Positions 18,447-28,230 of a DNA stretch of 64,000 nt are shown here, in pieces. Position numbers and translations under genes: made by a program. A model generated the notes under the pieces. That model was not told the DNA's origin. It was given only the letters and a program-made list of their open reading frames with translations, and searched no databases. The DNA is from Corallococcus interemptor (GTDB lineage: Bacteria > Myxococcota > Myxococcia > Myxococcales > Myxococcaceae). The stretch lies in the NCBI RefSeq assembly GCF_003668875.1, contig NZ_RAWM01000021.1, positions 27,670 through 91,669 of the forward strand, written 5' to 3'. Positions within the stretch are counted from its first letter, which is position 1. Each line of letters begins with the position of its first letter.

Positions 18447-18722
18447 TCAGCGGGCGAGGCCGCAGGCCTTCTTGCCCGCTTCGGTCTCGATGGCGCGGCA
18501 GTCGCAGCCGTCGAGCCTCGCCTCACAGACGAGCTCGTCGTCGGCGGTGGGCTCCACGCGGCCCTCTTCGTCGGCGGCGCGCTGCTGGCAGGCCTGCTTC
18601 TCCACCGAGTTCAAGGCGCACTCGCAGAGCTTCTCGGACAGCTCGCGGCAGGCGCTCTTGCACGCGGTGAGTCCGGAGAGGGAGGCGCAGAGGACGGCGG
18701 CGGTGAGCAGGAGGCGACGCAT
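18447..18722 (-). CDS. Small cysteine-rich lipoprotein
   Basis: A 91-residue predicted lipoprotein. MRRLLLTAAVLCASLSGLTAC is a lipoprotein signal with C21 as the lipidation site. The mature part carries eight further cysteines (residues 25, 33, 35, 45, 66, 73, 75, 87), including CEC and CDC pairs, a number that suits four disulfides. The codon bias is like the neighbours and the reading frame is the only one here with a sensible signal peptide. It is a lone minus-strand gene between the acyltransferase and the polymerase/ligase gene. I recognise no family; an exported, disulfide-stabilised or metal-binding protein is possible. Confidence 0.7.
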   Translation of the reverse strand: MRRLLLTAAVLCASLSGLTACKSACRELSEKLCECALNSVEKQACQQRAADEEGRVEPTADDELVCEARLDGCDCRAIETEAGKKACGLAR

Positions 18723-18899
18723 GGGGTCGGGCGAAGATGCCAGATGATTCCCCGGATGCAAGCGGTGTCCCGGGGGCACGTTCATTCGCGGGCCCCGGGA
18801 AAGCCGCGCCAGGGGAGGAGGCGTCCAGGCGTCTCGTCCGCTCGCTGGGAGGCGGACCCCGGTGGTCCGTGAGGAGCGTGACATACTCCCGCGCCGCGC

Positions 18900-21503
18900 A
18901 TGGCTCCTGGCTCCCACCGCGTCTCCCGGTACACCGTCTACGCGGAAGCGGCGCTCGCGGCGCTGGTGATGCTGGGCCCGGTGGCGCTCGGCGGCGCGGC
19001 GCGCTGGGTGGCCTGGCCGCTGGTCGCGCTCTCCGGTGCCGCGGCGGTGCTGGCGTTCGTGGGTGCCCGGCGCCAGGGCGAGACGCCTCGCGTGCCGCTC
19101 CTGTCCGCCCCCCTGGTGGGCGGCCTGGTGCTGTGCGCGTTTCAGTTGGTGCCACTGCCACCGGGGCTGCTCGCGTGGGTGAGCCCGGAGGCCGAGGCGC
19201 TGCGCGCGGACGTGCTCGTGCCGCTGGGGCTCACGGACTGGCGGCCGGTGTCGCTGGAGCCTTCCGCCACCTGGCGTGAGCTGGCGAAGCACGGGGCCTA
19301 TCTCCTGACGTTCCTCGCGGCGGTGCAGGTGTGCCGGGCGCGCGCGTCGAGGCAGCGGCTGCTCGCGGTGCTGGCGTTCACGGGCGCGGCGGTGGCGACG
19401 GTGGGGCTGGGGCATGCGCTGTCCGGCGTGGACACGCTGTTCGGACTGCGGGCGTACGTGCACGCGCGGCCGCCGCTGGTGACGCCATTCGGCAACCCCA
19501 ACCACCTGGCGGGCTTCCTGGGACTGTGCGCGACGGTGTCGGTGGGGCTCGCGCTGTCGAAGCAGCCGCGCTCCCGTGCGTGGCCCTTCGCGATGGCGGC
19601 GCTCGTCTCCGGCGCGGGCGTGCTCCTGTCGCTGTCTCGCGCGGGCATCGTGTTCTTCGTCTTCGGGCAGGTGCTGCTCGCCGTGTGGCTGATGAAGCAG
19701 CGGCGCGAGGCGCGCACGCCCGCGAGGCCCGCGTGGGGCAAGGGCGCGGCGGTGCTGCTGGGGCTGCTGGCCACGCTGTCCGTGGGCGCGTACCTGGCGG
19801 CGGATCAGCTGTGGGCGGAGGCGCGCACCGTGGACGGCGTGGAGTCCCTGCGCCGCGGCAAGATGGAGCCCTGGCCGATGATGGCCCGCGCGGCCCGCGC
19901 CTTCCCGGTGCTGGGCATGGGGCGCGGCGCGTTCGAGGCCGCCTTCCCGCGCTACCAGACCGAGCCCAACCCCAACACCTTCACGCACCCGGAGAACGCC
20001 GTATTGCAGTGGGCGGCGGAGTGGGGCGTGCCGGGACTGCTGCTGCTGGGGCTGGGCGTCTGGGCCTTCGTGAAGCGCGTGCGGCGCGAGGACCACGGGC
20101 CCGTGGAGCTGGCGGCGCTGTCCGGCGTGGCGGCGCTGGCGCTGCACAACCTCTTCGACTTCAGCCTGGAGCTGCCCGCGTGCGCGGTGGCGGTCGCGGT
20201 GGTGCTGGGCTCGGTGGCCCGGCCCCGTGAGGCCGAGCGCATGGCGGCACGCCGCACGAAGCAGGGCACGCTGCCCGCCGGTCCCGCGATGGCGCTGGCG
20301 GCGGGGCTCGCGGTGGTGCTGCTCGTCGCGCTGGTGCCGGGACGCCGGAGGATGGCGGACGCGGAGGTCCTGCTGGCGGAGCGCATCTCCGCCCGTGCAC
20401 CGGACGCGGAGGTGCGGGCGCTGGGGCTCCAGCTCATCGGCGTGCACCCGGCGGACTACCTGCTGTACCGGCTGATGGCGATGGCCTCCGTGTCCCACGG
20501 CGCGGCGGGCGCGAAGGACGCGCTGACCTTCGTCAATCACACGCTGTACCTGCGGCCCCTGGATGCCCCCGTGCACCGCGTGGCCGCGCGGGCCCTGCTG
20601 CACCTGGGCCGCCGCGAGCAGGCCTTCCTGGAGTACCGGCTCGCGCACGAGGCCGGGGACTCGAGCGTGTTGATCAGCGAGGCGATGCCCAAGGCTCGCA
20701 CGGTCGAGGAGCTGAAGACCCTCACGCCCGAGGCCCCCGGGCAGGCGGTGGCGCTGGCGGAGGCGATGCTCGCCGTGCCCTCACGCCGAACGCTGGGGCT
20801 CGCCTGGCTCGCCTGGGCGCGTGAGCACTTCGAGGGCCAGCCCGAGGCCCCCGCGCTGTGGATGCAGGAGGCCCGGGGCCAGCTGGCCCAGCGGGAGCTC
20901 TCCGCGGCGGAAGCGGCCTGCGCGGAGGTGGAGCGGCGCGCTCCGGACGCGGTGGCCACGCACCTGCTGCGCGCGGACGTGTGGCGCGCGCAGGGAAAGC
21001 GCGCGGAGGCCCTTCAGTCCCTGGAGTCGCTCGCGAAGCGCTTCCCCCACGACGTGGAGCTGGCCTTCACGCTGGCCACGCGGCAGCAGGAGGCAGGGCT
21101 CACGCGTAGGTCCCGCGACACGCTGGCCGCCGTGGCGCCGTACCTGACGGACACGCGGCAGCGCGCGCGCCGGCTGTCGCTGGAGGCGGACAGCTTCGAG
21201 AAGGAAGGCCTGCTGGCCCGCGCGCTGGAGCAGCGCCGCTCGGTCGTGGGGTTGCTGCCCGGACCGGACAGCCACTTCGCGGTGGCCCGGTTGCAGGAGC
21301 TGCTGTCGCGCTACGACGCGGCCGCGCGCTCGGTGCACGAGGGCCTGCGGCTCATGCCGCTCGGCGATGCACGGCGCGCGGAGGGTGAGGCCTGGGCGGC
21401 GCGGCTGGAAGAACGCGAGCGTGCGTTGCAGGACGCACACAAGGGGGCGCTGCTGGAGGACGCGCCGGGCTCACCGGCGGTCAGCGACGCTCCTCCGCCA
21501 TGA
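18900..21503 (+). CDS. O-antigen ligase/polymerase-like membrane protein with C-terminal TPR domain
   Basis: An 867-residue inner-membrane protein. The first ~480 residues contain about twelve hydrophobic segments. GNPNHLAGFLGLC near residue 198, LSLSRAGIVFF near 245 and LGMGRGAFEAAFPRY near 345 are the hallmark motifs of the Wzy_C/O-antigen ligase superfamily. From about residue 500 the sequence is helical and Ala/Leu/Arg-rich with TPR-like repeats. Ligases and polymerases with TPR tails are common in deltaproteobacteria. It probably polymerises or transfers the glycan built by this locus. From memory the M. xanthus gene at this place was named wzyB. It ends 7 bp from the convergent deacylase gene. 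Confidence 0.85.
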   Translation: MAPGSHRVSRYTVYAEAALAALVMLGPVALGGAARWVAWPLVALSGAAAVLAFVGARRQGETPRVPLLSAPLVGGLVLCAFQLVPLPPGLLAWVSPEAEALRADVLVPLGLTDWRPVSLEPSATWRELAKHGAYLLTFLAAVQVCRARASRQRLLAVLAFTGAAVATVGLGHALSGVDTLFGLRAYVHARPPLVTPFGNPNHLAGFLGLCATVSVGLALSKQPRSRAWPFAMAALVSGAGVLLSLSRAGIVFFVFGQVLLAVWLMKQRREARTPARPAWGKGAAVLLGLLATLSVGAYLAADQLWAEARTVDGVESLRRGKMEPWPMMARAARAFPVLGMGRGAFEAAFPRYQTEPNPNTFTHPENAVLQWAAEWGVPGLLLLGLGVWAFVKRVRREDHGPVELAALSGVAALALHNLFDFSLELPACAVAVAVVLGSVARPREAERMAARRTKQGTLPAGPAMALAAGLAVVLLVALVPGRRRMADAEVLLAERISARAPDAEVRALGLQLIGVHPADYLLYRLMAMASVSHGAAGAKDALTFVNHTLYLRPLDAPVHRVAARALLHLGRREQAFLEYRLAHEAGDSSVLISEAMPKARTVEELKTLTPEAPGQAVALAEAMLAVPSRRTLGLAWLAWAREHFEGQPEAPALWMQEARGQLAQRELSAAEAACAEVERRAPDAVATHLLRADVWRAQGKRAEALQSLESLAKRFPHDVELAFTLATRQQEAGLTRRSRDTLAAVAPYLTDTRQRARRLSLEADSFEKEGLLARALEQRRSVVGLLPGPDSHFAVARLQELLSRYDAAARSVHEGLRLMPLGDARRAEGEAWAARLEERERALQDAHKGALLEDAPGSPAVSDAPPP

Positions 21504-21510
21504 GAGCCCT

Positions 21511-22044
21511 TCAGGCTGGAGCGCCTGAGTCCTCCTGAGAGCCGTTGTACGAGGCCTTCGCTTCGTCCTTCTCCATCGTGGCCGGGTGGATGAAGGAGGC
21601 GACCAGGGGCCACTCCAGACGCGCGAAGTCCTGGAAGCGCATCTCCAGGGCCTCCTTGTGCGAGCCCGCGCGGAACAGCAGCCGCTCGTTGACGCTCAGG
21701 GCTTCGTCCATCGCGACGGGCAGGCCGTACAGCTCACCGAAGGGAGGCTCGGCGCCCGTCTCGCAGTCAGGGAAGTGGTCGGCGAATTCGGATTCAGCGG
21801 CGAGCCGCGTGGTGCGGACACCCAGCGTGTGGCGGACCTGCCGCAGGTCCACGGTCGTCAGCGCGGGCACGACGACAATCCAGGGCTGCCGGTCGGCCAG
21901 GACGATGACGGACTTGGCCACGCGCCAGCCGGGCACGTTGAGGGCGTCCACCAGCTCCATCGCGCTCACCGCACGCGCATGCGCATACCGCTCGAAGGGG
22001 ACGCGGTGTCGCCGCAGATAGCTTTGAATGGCATTCGGGATCAT
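21511..22044 (-). CDS. YbaK/ProX-type aminoacyl-tRNA deacylase
   Basis: A cytoplasmic protein of about 177 residues with the YbaK/EbsC fold, which hydrolyses mischarged tRNAs. WRVAKSVIVLADRQPWIVVV carries the conserved Lys of the family, and GAEPPFGELYGLPVAMDEAL matches the Pro/Gly-rich substrate loop. The start is set by the ribosome-binding site: AAGGAGGTGAT at about 22052-22063 on this strand is an essentially perfect anti-SD match that swallows the ATG at 22053, so ATG 22044 is the usable start. Genuine ProX/YbaK substrate (Cys-tRNA-Pro or Ala-tRNA-Pro) cannot be told. It is cotranscribed with nothing obvious. Confidence 0.82.
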   Translation of the reverse strand: MIPNAIQSYLRRHRVPFERYAHARAVSAMELVDALNVPGWRVAKSVIVLADRQPWIVVVPALTTVDLRQVRHTLGVRTTRLAAESEFADHFPDCETGAEPPFGELYGLPVAMDEALSVNERLLFRAGSHKEALEMRFQDFARLEWPLVASFIHPATMEKDEAKASYNGSQEDSGAPA

Positions 22045-22129
22045 GGGGGACATCACCTCCTTCTTGCGTTGAAGGTGTGTCCGGGCGACGCGGGCGGCCA
22101 TTCACCACCGGGGTGACACGGCCGTGGGA

Positions 22130-22162
22130 GCCTGCCCTCGTCCGGCGGGTCGGAGGGCAGGC
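22130..22162. terminator. Hairpin between ybaK-type gene and astB
   Basis: GCCTGCCCTC at 22130-22139 pairs perfectly with GAGGGCAGGC at 22153-22162 around a 13-base loop. It lies 18 bp beyond the astB stop on the minus strand. There is no T-run on either side, so it would be a weak or factor-dependent terminator, or an RNA-stabilising hairpin. Confidence 0.4.
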
Positions 22163-22179
22163 AGGCGGAACGCCTCACG

Positions 22180-23502
22180 TCACTGCTGGAAGTCGTACAC
22201 GCTTCCCAGCTTGAGCAGGCGCGTCAGCTCGTCGAGCGCCGTCATGGTCTCCCGAGCGAGCGCCGGGTCGCGCACGTCCTCCGGCTTGAGCACGTCGCGG
22301 TAGTGCCTGCGCACCCAGCCCGCGAGCGATTCATGCAGCGCCGGTGAGTAGAAGACGTCCGCGGTGATGGCGGCGCGCTCCGCGTCCGTGAGCGTGATGC
22401 GCTGGCGCAGGCACGCCGGGCCGCCGCCGTTGTTCATGGACTGTCGAACGTCCAGGTAGTGCACCGCCTTCACCGGGTTGTCCCCGGCGACCACGCGCTC
22501 CAGGAAGGCGCGGGCGGTGGGCGTCTCGCGGCTCTCGATGGGGGCGATGATGGCCATGCTCCCGTCCGGCAGCGACAGCACCTGCGAGTTGAACGGATAC
22601 GCGCGCACGGCGTCCTTCACGGGCAGCTCCGCGTCCGTGGCGACCTCGGAGCGGAAGGCGTCGCCCAGCTTCTCGCGCAGCGTCTGGAGGAGCTTCGGGT
22701 GCTCCACGAACGCCAGCGCGTGCAGCATGAGGAAGCGCTCGTTGCCCACCGCGAGCACGTCCGTGTGGAACGCCCCCGCGTCGATGCCGTCCGGATGCTG
22801 CTGCGGCAGCACCACCTGCTCCGGGGCCAGCTGGTGCAGCCGCGCCAGGGCCTGGCTGGACTCCAGCGTCTGGCGGGCGGGGAAGCGCTGCGGCCCCTTC
22901 ACGTCCTGCCACGCGCTGCGCCCCCACGCGAGCAGGTGCACGGCCTTGTGCCCCGGGGTGAAGAGGCGCGTGTGGTTGGCCGCGCCCTCGTCCGCGAAGT
23001 GCGAGGCGCCGGGCAGCGGGGCGTGCACCTGGAAGTGCTTCGCGTCCGCGAAGATGGCGCGCAGCACCGCGTGCGTGGTGTCCGCCTCGATGGCGCGGTG
23101 GAACATCTGCGTGAGGTTCGCGGGCGTCAGGTGCACCCGGCCATCCGCCGTGTCCGCGGACGGCGCCACCGTGGCCGCGTTCGCCGTCCACATGGCGGAG
23201 GCGCTGGAGGTGAGGCGCAGCAGGTGCTCCGCGTCGCGCGCGGCGCGGGTGATGACGTCCTCGTCGGAGCCCGTGAAGCCCAGCGCCCGCAGGGTGCGCA
23301 GGGAAGGGCGTGGCTGGGGCGGCAGCACCGCCTGGCCCACGCCCAGCTCCGACACGAAGCGCATCTTCTCCAGCCCCTGGAGCGCCGCCTCCCGGGGATG
23401 GCTGGGCTGGCCGCCGTGGTGCTGTGACGCCAGGTTGCCCGGCGAGAGGCCGGCGTAATTGTGGGTCGGGCCAATGAGGCCGTCGAAGTTGTATTCGCGC
23501 AT
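22180..23502 (-). CDS. astB: N-succinylarginine dihydrolase
   Basis: A 440-residue cytoplasmic enzyme that hydrolyses N2-succinylarginine to succinylornithine, CO2 and two ammonia in the AST arginine-degradation pathway. The N-terminus REYNFDGLIGPTHNYAGLS and the catalytic-cysteine segment NNGGGPACLRQR (C364) are diagnostic, and the length is as in E. coli AstB. None of astA, astC, astD or astE is next to it, unlike the enterobacterial operon. Its start codon is only 18 bp from that of a divergent lipid A acyltransferase-like gene. Confidence 0.95.
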   Translation of the reverse strand: MREYNFDGLIGPTHNYAGLSPGNLASQHHGGQPSHPREAALQGLEKMRFVSELGVGQAVLPPQPRPSLRTLRALGFTGSDEDVITRAARDAEHLLRLTSSASAMWTANAATVAPSADTADGRVHLTPANLTQMFHRAIEADTTHAVLRAIFADAKHFQVHAPLPGASHFADEGAANHTRLFTPGHKAVHLLAWGRSAWQDVKGPQRFPARQTLESSQALARLHQLAPEQVVLPQQHPDGIDAGAFHTDVLAVGNERFLMLHALAFVEHPKLLQTLREKLGDAFRSEVATDAELPVKDAVRAYPFNSQVLSLPDGSMAIIAPIESRETPTARAFLERVVAGDNPVKAVHYLDVRQSMNNGGGPACLRQRITLTDAERAAITADVFYSPALHESLAGWVRRHYRDVLKPEDVRDPALARETMTALDELTRLLKLGSVYDFQQ

Positions 23503-23520
23503 GGGATATGGAGACGCGTC

Positions 23521-24474
23521 GTGGAGCGTCCCCCTTTAACAAAGCGCCTCAAGCGTTTCCTGCGCTACCTGCTCATCGCCGGGATGTTGCGCCTGCTCCA
23601 GTTCCTGCCGCTGGGCATGGCCCGCGCCCTGGGCATGACGCTGGGCGGCTGGGCGTACGCGCTCGCGGGCTCGGAGCGCAGGAAGGCGCTCAAGTCGCTG
23701 GCCCGCGCCTTCCCGGAGCGCACACCGGCGGAGCGTGACGCGCTCGCCCGTGACGCCTTCCGCCACCTGGCCGCCGCGGCCCTGGAGGTCGCCTCCGCGC
23801 GGGCGCTGGAGGCCGGGCTGGAGTCCCTGGTGTCCTGGCCCCCCGAGGACCGCCGGGTGCTGGAGGCCGCGCTGGCGAAGGGGAAGGGCGTCGTCTTCGT
23901 GTCCGGCCACGTGGGCAACTGGGAGCTGCTCGCCCGGCGCGTGGCGAAGGCGGGCTACCCCAGCCAGAGCATCGCGAAGGAGACCAGCGACCCGCGCCTC
24001 ACCGCGCTGGTGGAGGACTTCCGGGCGAAGGGCGGCGTGCGCAGCATCTGGCGCGGCCAGGAGGGCGCGGCCCGGGCCATGCTCCGCGCGCTGCGCAGCG
24101 GCGAAATCCTGGGCATCCTCATCGACCAGGACACCAAGGTGCAGTCCGTCTTCGTGCCCTTCTTCGGGGAGCTGGCGGCCACCCCGCGCGCGGCGGCGGA
24201 CCTGGCGCTGCGCACCGGCGCGGCGGTGGTGGTGGGCTTCTGCCAGCGCGAAGGGCAGGGCTACCGGCTCACCATGGAGGAGGTGCCGCACCCGGACGCG
24301 ACGGAGCGTGAAGCGGCCGTGCAGGCCCTCACCGCCGCCCTGTCGCAGCGCATCGAGGCGGCCATCCGCCGGGCCCCCGAACAGTGGGTGTGGATGCATC
24401 AGCGCTGGAAGACGCGTCCACCCGAGGACGTTCCCCCGGCCCTCGCTGGCGCACCGTCCGCCCCGGCGCGGTGA
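23521..24474 (+). CDS. Lysophospholipid/lipid A acyltransferase (LpxL/HtrB family)
   Basis: A 317-residue membrane-associated acyltransferase resembling LpxL/LpxM, which adds secondary acyl chains to lipid A precursors. The catalytic H-x4-E is H130 and E135 in GHVGNWE; an N-terminal hydrophobic helix (about residues 14-45) is typical. The downstream IDQDTKVQSVFVPFFG block corresponds to the conserved second motif. GTG 23521 is chosen because GGAG lies seven bases upstream and the protein then begins like the family; upstream ATG/GTG codons overlap the astB coding region. It is 13 bp upstream of the lptC-like gene, consistent with outer-membrane lipid assembly. Confidence 0.88.
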   Translation: MERPPLTKRLKRFLRYLLIAGMLRLLQFLPLGMARALGMTLGGWAYALAGSERRKALKSLARAFPERTPAERDALARDAFRHLAAAALEVASARALEAGLESLVSWPPEDRRVLEAALAKGKGVVFVSGHVGNWELLARRVAKAGYPSQSIAKETSDPRLTALVEDFRAKGGVRSIWRGQEGAARAMLRALRSGEILGILIDQDTKVQSVFVPFFGELAATPRAAADLALRTGAAVVVGFCQREGQGYRLTMEEVPHPDATEREAAVQALTAALSQRIEAAIRRAPEQWVWMHQRWKTRPPEDVPPALAGAPSAPAR

Positions 24475-24487
24475 TAAGGAGGGCGTC

Positions 24488-25030
24488 GTGCCGCGCCTGC
24501 TTGCCTTGAGCTTCCTGGGACTCCTCGCCACCGCCTGCGCGCCGCGCCGTCCGGCCCCGGGCGCCGCGAACGAGCCGCGCCCGGACGTGGTGCTGGAGGG
24601 CGCGCGCCTGCGCTCCTACGAAGGCGACACGCTCCAGGTCTCCGGCACCGCCGCGCGCGTCAACTACCGGCGCGCGGGCGGCGAGGTGCAGGCCACGGAC
24701 GTCGTCGTGACCCTGCCCCCGGGCAAGGGCTCGCCCCCCTCCCAGCAGGCCGGCACCACCATCCGCGCGCCGAATATGGACGGCAGCCTCGCGTCCAAGA
24801 CGTGGGTGGGCACGGGCGGCGTCGTCGTGAAGACGGGGGAGGGCCTGGTGGCCAACACCCCCCGGCTGACCTACGACTCGACCGCGCGCCTGGCCCATGG
24901 CGAGGAGGGCGTGACGATGAAGGGCCCCGACTACCAGATGCGGGCGGACCGCTTCACGCTGTCCGCCGCGGACCAGACGTTCACCTTCGAAGGCACGGTC
25001 CAGGCCGTGCTGGGTGGAGCGACGGAGTGA
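24488..25030 (+). CDS. lptC: LptC-like LPS-export lipoprotein
   Basis: A 180-residue exported protein starting at GTG 24488 behind a strong AAGGAGGG. The N-terminus VPRLLALSFLGLLATAC is a lipoprotein signal (C18), whereas E. coli LptC is anchored by a transmembrane helix. The rest is beta-rich with LptC/OstA-like segments such as VVLEGARLRSYEGDTLQVSG and a C-terminal TFTFEGTVQAV. LptC passes LPS from the LptBFG transporter to LptA. The assignment rests on beta-jellyroll character and on position immediately before lptA and lptB, with which it overlaps by 4 bp. No lptF or lptG is nearby. Confidence 0.75.
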   Translation: MPRLLALSFLGLLATACAPRRPAPGAANEPRPDVVLEGARLRSYEGDTLQVSGTAARVNYRRAGGEVQATDVVVTLPPGKGSPPSQQAGTTIRAPNMDGSLASKTWVGTGGVVVKTGEGLVANTPRLTYDSTARLAHGEEGVTMKGPDYQMRADRFTLSAADQTFTFEGTVQAVLGGATE

Positions 25031-25659
25031 TTGAGTTCCTCGTGATGGCGCTGTTCATGGCCCAGCCCGCGTCCTCCCAGGCCGCCGCTCCCGCCGCTGC
25101 TGGCGCTCCGGCCGTCGCGCAGGCCACCCCGGCCGCGAAGCCCGGTGCGACCACCGCCCCGGCCGCTCCGGCCACGCCCGCCACCCCGCCGCCCGCGCCC
25201 GGCACGTCCCTGGCGCCCACGGGCCTGCGCAACCCGGTGGACCTGTCCGCGGACCACGTCACCGGCGACCGCAACCAGGCGGTGCTCACCGGCAACGTGG
25301 TGGTGAAGCACCAGACCATGGACATCCGCTGCGACAAGATGACCGGCTACTACAACGCCACCCGTCAGGTGACGCGCGTGGTGTGCGCCGGCAACGTGCG
25401 CGCGGTGGACGGCGACCGGCAGGCCCGGGGCGAGCGCGCCGACTACGACGTGCCCTCCGGCGTGCTGGTGGTGACGGGCTCCCCGGAGGCCCGCCAGGGC
25501 AACACCTACCTCACCGGCACCAAGGTGCGCCTCGTGCTGGGCAACGAGCGCCTGGAGGTGGAGAACGCCCGCATCCTCGTGGACTCCCCGTCCACCACCG
25601 CCGTCCCCGGCACCCGCAAGAAGGCGCCCGCGCCCAAGCCCCCGGGCACGGTGCCATGA
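25027..25659 (+). CDS. lptA: LptA-like periplasmic LPS-binding protein
   Basis: A 210-residue periplasmic protein that would form the LPS bridge from inner to outer membrane. It begins at GTG 25027, overlapping lptC (GTGA). A short hydrophobic signal ([18 protein letters not shown]) is followed by an unusually long Ala/Pro linker to about residue 70. The OstA domain runs from about 75 to 185: [30 protein letters not shown] and [16 protein letters not shown] are characteristic. The lptB start overlaps the stop by 4 bp. The low-complexity linker is longer than in E. coli LptA. Confidence 0.85.
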   Translation: MIEFLVMALFMAQPASSQAAAPAAAGAPAVAQATPAAKPGATTAPAAPATPATPPPAPGTSLAPTGLRNPVDLSADHVTGDRNQAVLTGNVVVKHQTMDIRCDKMTGYYNATRQVTRVVCAGNVRAVDGDRQARGERADYDVPSGVLVVTGSPEARQGNTYLTGTKVRLVLGNERLEVENARILVDSPSTTAVPGTRKKAPAPKPPGTVP

Positions 25660-26396
25660 GCGGCGCGAAGCTCTTCGCCGAAGGGCTCCAGAAGACCTTC
25701 CGGGGCCGCCAGGTGGTGCGCGGCGTGTCCTTCAACGTCGCCCCGGGTGAAGTCGTGGGCCTGCTGGGCCCCAACGGCGCCGGCAAGACGACCAGCTTCA
25801 ACATGGTGGTGGGCCTGGTGACGCCGGACGCGGGCCGGGTGCGCGTGGGCGACGAGGACCTCACCCACCTGCCCATGCACCGCCGCGCCCGCCGGGGCGT
25901 GGGCTACCTGCCGCAAGAGGCCTCCGTCTTCCGCAAGCTCACGGTGCGCGAGAACTTCCTCGCCGTGCTGGAGCTCCAGAAGGGCCTCACCGCGCAGGAC
26001 CGCAAGCAGCGCGCGGACACCCTCCTGGAGGAGTTCGGCCTCTCCCACGTCGCCGAGTCCTGGGGAGAAACGCTCTCCGGCGGCGAGCGGCGCCGGGCTG
26101 AAATCGCCCGCAGCCTCATCCCCGCCCCCCGCTTCATCCTCTTCGACGAGCCCTTCGCCGGCGTGGACCCCATCAACGTGGGCGACCTCCAGCGTCAGAT
26201 CCACCTCCTGCGGGAGCGGGGCCTGGGCATCCTCATCACCGACCACAACGTCCAGGACACCCTGGGCATCTGCGACCGGGCCTACATCATCGCACAGGGT
26301 CAGATCCTCGAAGAGGGCACCCCCGCGCAGATCGCCGGTTCGGCCCGTGCGAGAGCCGTCTACCTGGGAGACCGGTTCCGTCTCCAGGCTCCGTGA
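25656..26396 (+). CDS. lptB: LPS export ABC transporter ATPase
   Basis: A 246-residue cytoplasmic ATPase that powers LPS extraction by LptFG. Walker [11 protein letters not shown]-loop YLPQEASVF, signature [15 protein letters not shown], Walker [14 protein letters not shown] and the switch histidine in [10 protein letters not shown] are all intact, and the last two are LptB-specific in wording. ATG 25656 overlaps the lptA stop. It is followed by a 253-bp leader before rpoN, the same order as in E. coli. Confidence 0.95.
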   Translation: MSGAKLFAEGLQKTFRGRQVVRGVSFNVAPGEVVGLLGPNGAGKTTSFNMVVGLVTPDAGRVRVGDEDLTHLPMHRRARRGVGYLPQEASVFRKLTVRENFLAVLELQKGLTAQDRKQRADTLLEEFGLSHVAESWGETLSGGERRRAEIARSLIPAPRFILFDEPFAGVDPINVGDLQRQIHLLRERGLGILITDHNVQDTLGICDRAYIIAQGQILEEGTPAQIAGSARARAVYLGDRFRLQAP

Positions 26397-26584
26397 AAAC
26401 CCGCCCTCCCCGTATGTCTCCAGATGCTCCGGGTGAAGTTGGCCCCACTTTTGCGTCGACGTTTGAACATCAGCCAGGCGAGCGGGGGTTTCGGCAACCT
26501 GTCGGATTTCCTGCGGATTTTTAGACACTGCAAATCAGAAACCATGTGCTGGGGCACTGGACGTGGCCGGGGGTCCTTGTTAGG

Positions 26585-26601
26585 TTGGCACGGTCCTTGA
26601 T
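26585..26601 (+). promoter_or_regulatory. Sigma-54-like -24/-12 element upstream of rpoN
   Basis: TTGGCACGGTCCTTGAT matches the sigma-54 consensus TTGGCACG-N4-TTGCW except that the -12 GC is GA. The spacing between the -24 GG and the -12 pair is exactly right. Transcription would start near 26612, inside the palindrome described at 26596. The loss of the -12 C normally weakens activity strongly, so this may be a binding site without promoter function. Confidence 0.35.
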
Positions 26602-26618
26602 TGGAACCTCCAATCAAG
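26596..26618. promoter_or_regulatory. Perfect palindrome in rpoN leader
   Basis: CTTGATTGG at 26596-26604 is the exact inverse of CCAATCAAG at 26610-26618, separated by five bases. It overlaps the -12 part of the sigma-54-like element and is flanked by two direct copies of TGGCACG (26586-26592 and 26619-26625), 33 bp apart. It could be an operator for a dimeric regulator or a leader-RNA hairpin 31 bases before the rpoN start. Confidence 0.5.
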
Positions 26619-26649
26619 TGGCACGCAAGCCTTCCGGAGACGCCCCCAC

Positions 26650-28170
<1,521 letters not shown>

Positions 28171-28230
28171 CGCTGTTGCGGACTCACCGGCCCTGCACGC
28201 CAGGGCCGGTTTGGGGCATGAAGCGGGTCC

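Noticed and set aside
26619..26625. Second TGGCACG near rpoN as a further sigma-54 promoter
   Set aside because: No TTGC-like -12 element lies at the required spacing, so it is listed only as a repeat.
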